From Pseudomonas sp. Tri1 (GTDB lineage Bacteria; Pseudomonadota; Gammaproteobacteria; Pseudomonadales; Pseudomonadaceae), in NCBI RefSeq assembly GCF_017968885.1, contig NZ_CP072913.1, positions 790,001-854,000 of the forward strand: a stretch of DNA of 64,000 nt. Reading direction: 5' to 3'. Below the pieces are notes generated by a model that saw only the letters and a list, made by a program, of their open reading frames with translations, searched no databases and was not told the origin of the DNA. The stretch's first letter is position 1. Each line of letters starts with the position of its first letter. Positions 57,409-64,000 of this stretch are shown here, one piece after another. The translations under genes and the position numbers were made by a program.

Positions 57409-58923
57409 CTAGCGCTTCACCGTTTCCTCGAGAGAGAAACGCCCCAGTGGGTTTTGCTGGAAGTGCTCGATGTTCTTGCGCGAAATATTGATGTATGGGC
57501 TGTAGTAGAGATCGATCCAGTTGACGTCCTGCTTGGCGATCGCCTGAAGGTCGGTATACATCTGCTTGCGCTTGGTCGGGTCCACTTCTACCCGCGCGGC
57601 CGCGACCAGATCCTTGACCTTGTCGTTCTTGTAGCGGGTCATGTAATTCATGTTGGTGTCATGCCCCAGCACGAAGGTGGTCTTCTGGTCCGGGTCGAGG
57701 ATGTCGTTGGTCCAGTACATCACGGACAGATCGTAATCGCCGTCGATCAGCATTTGCCAACTCTGGGTCGGGTCGACTTTCTGTAACGTGGCTGTCACGC
57801 CGACCGCTGCGAGCTGTTGCTGGACCAGCACGGCGATCTGCTCGTCGGCTTCATTGCCCGCATTGACCACATAATTGAGCTTCAGGCCTGAGGCGCCTGC
57901 ATCCGCCAGCATTTTCCTGGCTTTTTCCGGGTCGTACGGGCGCTGCAGATTATCGGCATTGTGATAAAGCGCGCCTTTAGGGATGTAGGAATAAGCCACT
58001 TGGCCATGGCCGAACGTCACGGTATCGACCAGGGATTTTTTGTTGATCGCAAGGTCCAGGGCCTGACGTACTTCAGGCTTGCCCAGCAGTCCGTGCTCAT
58101 GGTTGATCAGCAGGTGGTCCTCGCGGGTGGAGGGATCCATGTGCACGACCAGGTTGGGATCTTTCTTCAGGGTTTCGACGCGCGAGAAGGGCACGAAGAT
58201 CGCCGAATCCAGTTCACCGGCCTGTACCTTCAGCATCCGCGTATTGTCATCCGGGATGGAGATCCATTCCACGCCATCCAGGCTCACCTTGTCGGCCTGC
58301 CAGAAGTTGGGGTTCTTCTCCAGCACCACGCGATCACCGCGTAGCCACTCCTTGACGATAAAGGCGCCAGAGGCAACGGGGTCCTGGGCGTAGGCTTCCT
58401 CCCCCATTTTTTCCATGGCCTTTTGCGACAGGATGGAGACGTTGGGCAACGCCAGCTGCGCGAGGAAGGGTACTGAAGGGCTCGTGAGTGTCACCACCAG
58501 TGTCTGCGGGTCGGTTGCTTGGGCCTTGTCGATAATCTTGTAGGAGTCGCTCCACAGCGACCCTTTGTTGTCGCGAATGCGCAACAGACTGAACGCTGCA
58601 TCGCTGGCGGTAATCGGTGAGCCGTCGGAGAACTTGGCCGAGCGTAGTTTGAAGGTATAGGTCAGGCCATCGTCGGAAACGTGCCAGCTTTCGGCCAGCC
58701 CCGGTACCAGCTTGGTGCCGGTGTTGTCGACGCGCACCAATACGTCGTAAACATTGGAGAACACCCAGTTATCACGGTTTTGCGCGCTTTTGATCGGGTC
58801 GAACGTCGTACTTTCTTCACGGCAACCGATGGTCAGCACGCCCGCAGCCTGGGCGACACCGGCCGCCAGGGTACAAACGGTCAACGTCGCGGCGGTCAGC
58901 AACTTCAAATGTTTCGATCGCAT
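57409..58923 (-). CDS. Peptide-type ABC transporter, periplasmic binding protein
   Basis: The 504-residue protein has a signal peptide (about 1-26, cut after AQA) and the SBP family 5 (DppA/OppA-like) pattern: LAESWHVSDDGLTYTFKLR near the N-terminus and a YDPEKARKMLADAG segment. No lipobox is seen, so it should be free in the periplasm. In the Pip system of Pseudomonas sp. GM79 the equivalent protein binds the plant-derived inducer. AGGGAG precedes the ATG. It is the last gene of the operon. Confidence 0.92.
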   Translation of the reverse strand: MRSKHLKLLTAATLTVCTLAAGVAQAAGVLTIGCREESTTFDPIKSAQNRDNWVFSNVYDVLVRVDNTGTKLVPGLAESWHVSDDGLTYTFKLRSAKFSDGSPITASDAAFSLLRIRDNKGSLWSDSYKIIDKAQATDPQTLVVTLTSPSVPFLAQLALPNVSILSQKAMEKMGEEAYAQDPVASGAFIVKEWLRGDRVVLEKNPNFWQADKVSLDGVEWISIPDDNTRMLKVQAGELDSAIFVPFSRVETLKKDPNLVVHMDPSTREDHLLINHEHGLLGKPEVRQALDLAINKKSLVDTVTFGHGQVAYSYIPKGALYHNADNLQRPYDPEKARKMLADAGASGLKLNYVVNAGNEADEQIAVLVQQQLAAVGVTATLQKVDPTQSWQMLIDGDYDLSVMYWTNDILDPDQKTTFVLGHDTNMNYMTRYKNDKVKDLVAAARVEVDPTKRKQMYTDLQAIAKQDVNWIDLYYSPYINISRKNIEHFQQNPLGRFSLEETVKR

Positions 58924-58952
58924 GGTCAGACTCCCTATTGATGAATGTTTTT

Positions 58953-59924
58953 TTAGAGCAATGGCTCTCCGAGCACACAGCTATAACGATGTCCATTGAT
59001 GTCATGGATGGGGGGCGGCGTTTTTGCGCAGACGGGTTGTGCATACCGGCAGCGCGGGTGAAAAGCGCAGCCGGATGGAAGGTTCAGGGGGCTGGGGGGC
59101 TCGCCAGGCAGGGGGTCGCTCAGCAACGATCGAGTCGGGTCGATGTGTGGAATGGACTGGATCAGCGCGACGGTATAGGGATGTCGCGGGCTGCTGAACA
59201 CGGCCTCCGTGGGCCCTTGCTCGACGATCTCGCCGAGGTACATCACGGCGACCCGATCACATAGCCGCCGAACGATCGCCAGGTCATGGGCAATGAACAG
59301 AATCGCCAGGTTCATGCGCTGCCGCAGCTCCAGCAGCAGGTTGATGATCTGTCCCTGGATGGAAACGTCCAGCGCGGCCACGCATTCATCGGCGATGATC
59401 AACCGTGGCTCGATGGCCAGTGCCCGAGCGATTCCCACACGTTGACATTGACCGCCACTCAACGAACCCGGTTTGCGGTTGGCCAGCTCCGGCCGCAGGC
59501 CGACCAGGGTCAGCAATTCATCGACCCGATGGCGAATCAGTGATGCAGGGATCGCACATCGCACTCGCAGCACTTCAGCCAGGGTGTCGCCAATGCTCAA
59601 TCGCGGATTGAGGGCGGTATAAGGATCCTGGAAAATCATCGCGGTTTCGTGGCGCAATCGCTCGATGTCGATCCGCTTGCCTTGAGCCATATCCACGCCA
59701 TCGAACAGGATTTGTCCGGCGCTGACCTCAGTGAGGCGCAAGATGGCCCGACCCAGGGTACTCTTGCCGCTGCCCGACTCACCCACCAACCCAAGCACTT
59801 CCCCGGTGGCCAGACTCAGCGATACACCGTTGACGGCTTTCACCCATTGCCTGTTGATCCCGAACGGACCACTGCCAGGGGCGGCGAAGCGCACCTGTAG
59901 ATCCTTCACTTGCAACAGGGTCAT
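58953..59924 (-). CDS. Peptide-type ABC transporter ATPase (DppF/OppF-like)
   Basis: The 323-residue cytoplasmic ATPase has Walker [19 protein letters not shown], signature LSGGQCQRVGIARAL, and Walker B LIIADECVAALDVS. The oligopeptide-type C-terminal cysteine motif is GCAFHPRCRYAQPVC. Note ADECVAALD: the usual proline of DEPvsALD is cysteine. It overlaps the preceding ATPase gene by 4 bp. Confidence 0.93.
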   Translation of the reverse strand: MTLLQVKDLQVRFAAPGSGPFGINRQWVKAVNGVSLSLATGEVLGLVGESGSGKSTLGRAILRLTEVSAGQILFDGVDMAQGKRIDIERLRHETAMIFQDPYTALNPRLSIGDTLAEVLRVRCAIPASLIRHRVDELLTLVGLRPELANRKPGSLSGGQCQRVGIARALAIEPRLIIADECVAALDVSIQGQIINLLLELRQRMNLAILFIAHDLAIVRRLCDRVAVMYLGEIVEQGPTEAVFSSPRHPYTVALIQSIPHIDPTRSLLSDPLPGEPPSPLNLPSGCAFHPRCRYAQPVCAKTPPPIHDINGHRYSCVLGEPLL

Positions 59925-60907
59925 GACGAGGCCCCCTCAGGCAGCGGGTAATGGCAGGCGATTCGGTGTGTCTCGGTCGTGACTTGCATCTGTGGCAACA
60001 GCCGCGTGCACTGGCTGCCCTGCTGAAGGCAGCGTGGATTGAAGCGGCAACCGGTGGGCAGCGCATCCAGCAGAGGCGGCTGGCCGGCGATGGTTTTGAG
60101 CATGGCATGGCCGGTGCTGGTAGCCGGTTGGCAGTCGATCAGGGCCGCCGTATAGGGATGTCGGGGATGAGCCAGCAGATCAAGCTTGGTGCCGTGCTCG
60201 CAGAGCCGACCGGCGTACATCACCGCGATCGAGTCACAGGTCTGGGCGACGACCCCCAGGTCGTGGGTGATCATGATGATTGACAGGCCACGTTGGTCGC
60301 GCAAATCCAGGAGCAGGCGCAGGATCTGTGCCTGTACCGTGACATCCAGGGCGGTGGTCGGCTCATCGGCGATCAGCACCTGAGGGTTGCAACCTAATGC
60401 CACGGCGATCATGGCGCGTTGACGCATGCCACCGGAAAACTCATGGGGATAACTGTCGACCCGCCGTAGCGGATCGGGAATGCCCACCTGGCGTAACACA
60501 TCAATGGCCTTCGCCCGAGCTTCACGTTTGGACGCCCCCTGATGCAGGCGTATGCCCTCGCCGATCTGTTCGCCGATACGCATCAACGGGTCAAGATGAC
60601 TACCGGGGTTCTGAAAGATCATCCCCAGCCGCCGACCTCGTATGCCCCGCATGCCGGCCTCATCCAGCGACAGCAGGTCCTCACCGGCAAGGCGCACGGC
60701 CTTGCCCTGGACCCGGAGGTTTGAAGAGGGTAGCAAGCGCATCAAGGCCCGGCAGGCCATCGTCTTGCCTGAGCCGCTTTCACCCACCAGACCGAGGATT
60801 TCGCCTTCGGCCAGGTCAAATGACACACGATCCACCAGCGTGACTTCGCCCTCACCGTGGCCGGCGATTACGCTGAGGTCCTCGACGTGCAACACCGGTG
60901 TACTCAT
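59921..60907 (-). CDS. Peptide-type ABC transporter ATPase (DppD/OppD-like)
   Basis: The 328-residue ATPase shows Walker [19 protein letters not shown], signature [16 protein letters not shown], Walker [15 protein letters not shown] and the C-terminal [14 protein letters not shown]. The start at 60907 overlaps the permease stop by 4 bp; a longer reading to 61450 only translates the antisense frame of the permease gene and is rejected. Confidence 0.94.
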   Translation of the reverse strand: MSTPVLHVEDLSVIAGHGEGEVTLVDRVSFDLAEGEILGLVGESGSGKTMACRALMRLLPSSNLRVQGKAVRLAGEDLLSLDEAGMRGIRGRRLGMIFQNPGSHLDPLMRIGEQIGEGIRLHQGASKREARAKAIDVLRQVGIPDPLRRVDSYPHEFSGGMRQRAMIAVALGCNPQVLIADEPTTALDVTVQAQILRLLLDLRDQRGLSIIMITHDLGVVAQTCDSIAVMYAGRLCEHGTKLDLLAHPRHPYTAALIDCQPATSTGHAMLKTIAGQPPLLDALPTGCRFNPRCLQQGSQCTRLLPQMQVTTETHRIACHYPLPEGASS

Positions 60908-61761
60908 GGACGCTCTCCGAGGTGCTCGGCGACACCGTCGGCCAGCAGACTGAAGCCCATGGCCAGGGTGACGATCGCCAGTCCCGGGAAGGTGCAGATC
61001 CACCAGGCGTTGGTGATAAAACTCTGGCCCTCGGCGACCATCGTGCCCCACTCGGCGGTGGGGGGCTGAACCCCCAGGCCGAGGTAGCTGACCGCCGCCC
61101 CATTGAGCAGTACCAGCACTGCGTCGGACATGGAGAACACGATCGAACCGAACATGGCATTGGGCAACAGGTGCCGAAACAGAATGCGTCCATGACCGAA
61201 GCCCAGGCTTTTTGCTGCCAAGGCGAAATCGCTTTCCTTGAGCACCAGAATCTGCGAGCGGATCAGCCGTGCATAGGACACCCAACCCACCAAAGCCATC
61301 GCAATATAAAAACTGCTCAGGCCGGGGCCGAGGATGGCCATGATTGCCAACATCAGCACCAGGAAGGGGAAGGCCAGGATAATATCGATCAGGCGCATGC
61401 AGATCGTGTCGAACCGGCCACCGATATAGCCGGCCAAGGCGCCGACGCAAGTGCCGATCAAGAACGGGAAAATCACCCCGATCACGGAAATCTGCAAGTC
61501 GATGCGCGCGCCCCAGATCACTCGGGAAAGAACGTCGCGACCGAAATTATCCGTGCCGAAAGGATGGGCCAGGCTCGGCCCCAGCAGGCGGATATCGGTG
61601 TTCTGGGCAATCGGATCGAAGGGCGCGACCCAGGGGGCCAAGAGTGCGAGCAACAGCCAGCCAAACAGAATCGCCAGGCCCAGCACGGTGGCCGGGCGAC
61701 CGTTGCGCAAGCCGAAACGCAGCGCAAGACGCCAGGCGGGACTGAGGGTCTGGCCGCTCAT
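60904..61761 (-). CDS. Peptide-type ABC transporter permease (DppC-like)
   Basis: The 285-residue protein has about six membrane helices, the N-terminal GLAILFGWLLLALLAPWVAPFDP and HPFGTDNFGRDVLSRVIWGAR signatures of DppC/OppC, and the EAA-type loop (LGFGHGRILFRHLLPNAM) that contacts the ATPases. Both ends overlap neighbours by 4 bp. Confidence 0.94.
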   Translation of the reverse strand: MSGQTLSPAWRLALRFGLRNGRPATVLGLAILFGWLLLALLAPWVAPFDPIAQNTDIRLLGPSLAHPFGTDNFGRDVLSRVIWGARIDLQISVIGVIFPFLIGTCVGALAGYIGGRFDTICMRLIDIILAFPFLVLMLAIMAILGPGLSSFYIAMALVGWVSYARLIRSQILVLKESDFALAAKSLGFGHGRILFRHLLPNAMFGSIVFSMSDAVLVLLNGAAVSYLGLGVQPPTAEWGTMVAEGQSFITNAWWICTFPGLAIVTLAMGFSLLADGVAEHLGERP

Positions 61762-62705
61762 CGCATGTTCACCCGCGGATCAATCATCACGGTCAGCACA
61801 TCGGCGAGAAAATTGACCGTGACGGTGGCGAGGGCCAGCACCATGGCCACGCCCTGGACCACCATGTAGTCACGGGTAAAGATGCCGCGTACCAGCAATT
61901 GGCCGATGCCGGGAATGGCAAACAGACTTTCGATGACCACCGTGCCGCTGATCAACCAGCCGATGTTCACCGCCAGCAGGTTGACCGCCGGCACCAGGGA
62001 GTTGGGCAGCACATGCCGATGAAATATCGCCCGCTCGGACAAGCCCCGGGCCCGTGCGGCGGTGGCATGATCGGCTTGTAGCTCCATGAGCATGCTGGCA
62101 CGCAGATTGCGCACCAGCACGGCGGAGAGTGCCAAGGCAATGGTCAGGCACGGCAAAATCATGTGATGCAGTTTGTCCCACCCTGTACGTCCATAGCCTG
62201 AGACCGGGAACAGCCCCAACTGCACGCTGAGCAGCAGGATCAACATGATGCCTAGCCAAAACGCCGGCATGCCGAGCCCTGCCGTGGTGAACAGACGAAT
62301 CAGGTGATCCTGCCAGCCGCCCTTGTTGCGCGCCGCCACCGTTGCCAGCGGCACGGCAATCAGCAGCGCCAGCAGTACGCTGCCGAGCACCAGGAACAGG
62401 GTTGGCTCAATGCGGGTACTGATCAACTTCAAGGCATCGACTTTGTAGAGCAGCGATTGGCCGAGATCGCCTTTGAGCAGGTTCTTGAGAAAGTAGAAGT
62501 ACTGCATCCACAGCGGCTGGTCGAGACCGTACTGGGCACGAATCCTGATCAGCGCCTCCGGTGTGCTGCGCGAGCCCAGCAGTGCCCGGGCGGGATCCCC
62601 GGGAATTGAGCGCACAAGCACAAAGGTGATCATGCTGATGCCAAACAGCACCGGCAATAGCTGTAGCGGGCGCGACAGTATGAAACGGTAGCGCGCCAGG
62701 TTCAT
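61758..62705 (-). CDS. Peptide-type ABC transporter permease (DppB-like)
   Basis: The 315-residue membrane protein has the DppB/OppB opening LPVLFGISMITFVLVRSIPGDP, about six helices, and the EAA loop (ARARGLSERAIFHRHVLPNSLVP). It starts 3 nt after the pipA stop, so the iminopeptidase and the transporter form one operon. Confidence 0.94.
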   Translation of the reverse strand: MNLARYRFILSRPLQLLPVLFGISMITFVLVRSIPGDPARALLGSRSTPEALIRIRAQYGLDQPLWMQYFYFLKNLLKGDLGQSLLYKVDALKLISTRIEPTLFLVLGSVLLALLIAVPLATVAARNKGGWQDHLIRLFTTAGLGMPAFWLGIMLILLLSVQLGLFPVSGYGRTGWDKLHHMILPCLTIALALSAVLVRNLRASMLMELQADHATAARARGLSERAIFHRHVLPNSLVPAVNLLAVNIGWLISGTVVIESLFAIPGIGQLLVRGIFTRDYMVVQGVAMVLALATVTVNFLADVLTVMIDPRVNMR

Positions 62706-62708
62706 GGG

Positions 62709-63596
62709 TTAGTTCCGATGGCGGTGCAGAAAATCCAGCAGGACTGGAAAATAGGCTTGGGGCTCTTCGTAGAAGGGCATGTGGCTGCTGTTGGGGAACA
62801 CATTCAGTTGTACATCCTTGAGCACCATTTTCATGCGCATTGCGCAGGCTGGCGTCAGTTCATCATGTTGACCGGTGGTGATCAGCACGGGCATTTCGAA
62901 GCCGGCCATCTGCTCGATGCGATTCCAGTCCTTGAGGTTGCCGGTATAGAGAAATTCGTTGGGGCCTTGCATGGTCATGTAGGGCCCCATGTTCCAGTCG
63001 CCCAGGGAACGTGTCACCGGTGCTGGCCACTCGTCCAGACGGCAGACATGGCGATAGTTGAGCAGGGTGATGGCCGCCTGGTATTGCGGATGATCCAGGG
63101 TGCCCAAGGCTTCATGGCGCTGCATCATCGCGACGGTCTCACTGCCCAGGGCCGCCCGTAGACGTTCGAGCTCCCGGGACAGGTGAGGGATATCGCCGGC
63201 GGTATTTTCCAGGATCAGGGTTTTCAGCGATTGGGGGTGATGAATGGCGTACTCGATCGCCAGCCAGCCACCCCAGGAGTGCCCTAGCAGGTGCACTTTG
63301 CCCAGGTCGAGGGCTTGGCGGACGGTCTCTACCTCCGCCACATAACGGGTGATGTCCCACAGGGATTCGTCAGTAGGCCTGGCCGAGGCACCGGTACCCA
63401 ACTGATCGAAAGCGATGACCCGCAAGCCCTTTTCCTTGAGCCAGCCGTGGCTGTCACGCAGATAATCGCAAGGCAATCCCGGGCCGCCATTGAGGCACAA
63501 CAGCACCTCGTCGCCGTCGCCAAAGCCATAGGCCACCAGATGATGACCGTCGACTTCCAGGTCGTATCGCTGGTCCGGCTCGATCTCACGCCACAT
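62709..63596 (-). CDS. pipA: Proline iminopeptidase (S33 alpha/beta hydrolase)
   Basis: The enzyme releases N-terminal residues, classically proline, from peptides or related amides. The 295-residue protein has the oxyanion segment CLNGGPGLPCDYL, nucleophile GHSWGGW, acid in GQHDELTP and catalytic histidine in NSSHMPFYEEP. Two adjacent ATGs exist; 63596 has AGGAG at the better distance (7 nt) than 63599. Divergent from the LuxR-type gene and in operon with the transporter, it matches pipA of the plant-responsive Pip system, where PipR activates it. The natural substrate is not proven. Confidence 0.92.
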   Translation of the reverse strand: MWREIEPDQRYDLEVDGHHLVAYGFGDGDEVLLCLNGGPGLPCDYLRDSHGWLKEKGLRVIAFDQLGTGASARPTDESLWDITRYVAEVETVRQALDLGKVHLLGHSWGGWLAIEYAIHHPQSLKTLILENTAGDIPHLSRELERLRAALGSETVAMMQRHEALGTLDHPQYQAAITLLNYRHVCRLDEWPAPVTRSLGDWNMGPYMTMQGPNEFLYTGNLKDWNRIEQMAGFEMPVLITTGQHDELTPACAMRMKMVLKDVQLNVFPNSSHMPFYEEPQAYFPVLLDFLHRHRN

Positions 63597-63657
63597 CATT
63601 GCTCTCCTGCCCAGGTGCCGCTCTTTGGCTAAACCTTACCGAGGAAGCTACGTGCCC

Positions 63658-63676
63658 ATAAGCTAGCAATTCTTAT
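63658..63676. promoter_or_regulatory. Candidate lux-box-like operator between pipA and pipR
   Basis: ATAAG (63658-63662) and CTTAT (63672-63676) form an inverted repeat with a 9-nt spacer, total 19 bp, close to the 18-20 bp size of lux boxes. It is about 60 nt before the pipA start and 85 nt before the pipR start, fitting a LuxR-type activator site. The arms are short. Confidence 0.4.
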
Positions 63677-63760
63677 AGGTTTGATCTGGCATTCCCTCGC
63701 TCAGGCGTGGCATTCTACTTGCACGATTTCAGGATTGAAATTAATAAGGGAGCTGAATGG

Positions 63761-64000
63761 ATGCAGGCCAAGCTGTCTGACTTCAATACCCGTCTTTTGT
63801 CTGGCAGGAGCCTGGACGAGCAGATGGATAACGCCCTGGGGATGGCCCAGGCGTTAGGCTTTGAAGCCTTGGTGTACGACTACAGTCCGGTGCCGCTGGA
63901 TCATGATGGGGCACTGATCACCCCGACTGTGCTGAAGTTGCGCAATACCCCCCGTGATTGGCACTCGCTCTGGTGTGAAGAGGGTTATTACCAGATCGAC
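63761..64000 (+). CDS. pipR: LuxR-family regulator with autoinducer-binding domain, 5' part
   Basis: Only the first 80 codons are present; the gene runs off the window. The sequence (start MQAKLSDFNTRLLSGRSL, then DNALGMAQALGFEALVYDYSPVP and WHSLWCEEGYYQID) fits the N-terminal signal-binding domain of LuxR-type regulators. No luxI-type synthase is in the window. Divergence from pipA and the peptide transporter identifies it as a PipR/OryR-type solo that senses a plant compound. AAGGGAG lies 8 nt before ATG 63761; the ATG at 63757 is out of frame and stops after 7 codons. Confidence 0.8.
   Translation, partial: MQAKLSDFNTRLLSGRSLDEQMDNALGMAQALGFEALVYDYSPVPLDHDGALITPTVLKLRNTPRDWHSLWCEEGYYQID

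Noticed and set aside
60908..61450. 181-residue N-terminal extension of the DppD-like ATPase
   Set aside because: The extension lies wholly inside the DppC-like permease gene in another frame; the ATPase domain starts at 60907 with a normal 4-bp overlap.

Overview
The window looks like the chromosome of a plant- or soil-associated Pseudomonas of the fluorescens complex. The evidence is the recCBD order, a YfiR whose four cysteines fall at the same residue numbers as in P. aeruginosa, a McpS-type chemoreceptor, a PipA/PipR locus, and REP/REPIN repeats carrying the GTGGGAGCGAGCTTGCTCGC core. No tRNA, CRISPR array, insertion sequence, integrase or phage gene was seen.

Layout. 1-2348: the 3' two thirds of a 23S rRNA, a 5S rRNA and a strong terminator, the end of an rrn operon. 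2.4-11.7 kb: recC-recB-recD, translationally coupled. 11.8-14.2 kb: yfiR-yfiN-yfiB, an envelope-controlled diguanylate cyclase. 14.2-17.7 kb: a LysR regulator divergent from mmsA-mmsB (valine and methylmalonate semialdehyde catabolism). 18.0-24.8 kb: six same-strand genes I cannot tie to a known pathway: a diverged proline-dehydrogenase-like flavoprotein, a threonine-aldolase-like PLP enzyme, an ATP-grasp ligase, an MFS exporter, a class V PLP enzyme and a membrane di-iron desaturase. They look like a small amino-acid-derived biosynthetic cluster with its own exporter. 24.9-30.4 kb: small accessory metabolism (cupin, two LysR regulators, TauE/SafE permease, ABM monooxygenase, mdaB, SDR) separated by REP elements. 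30.5-35.9 kb: a SulP transporter, then a gntP-rpiR-D-aminoacylase operon suited to uptake and deacylation of N-acyl-D-amino acids.

36.4-50.0 kb, minus strand: an insecticidal Tc toxin operon (tcaA-tcaB-tcaC-tccC). The last three genes overlap by 4 bp. The C-terminal 280 residues of TccC carry HAE and CxxC motifs of the cytidine-deaminase fold, which predicts a deaminase effector. Upstream lies a McpS-like chemoreceptor. 52.4-57.4 kb: a membrane histidine phosphatase and PAP2 pair, katG, and a small stand-alone HEAGH protein.

57.4-64 kb: a peptide-type ABC transporter operon and a proline iminopeptidase on the minus strand, divergent from the first 80 codons of a LuxR-type autoinducer-domain regulator cut by the window end. 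This matches the plant-signal-sensing PipR/PipA/ABC system known from Pseudomonas sp. GM79.

The two most interesting items are the six-gene cluster at 18-25 kb and the deaminase tip of the Tc toxin. Together with the Pip locus they suggest a bacterium equipped to interact with plants and insects. All calls come from reading translations and motifs by eye; no database search was run.
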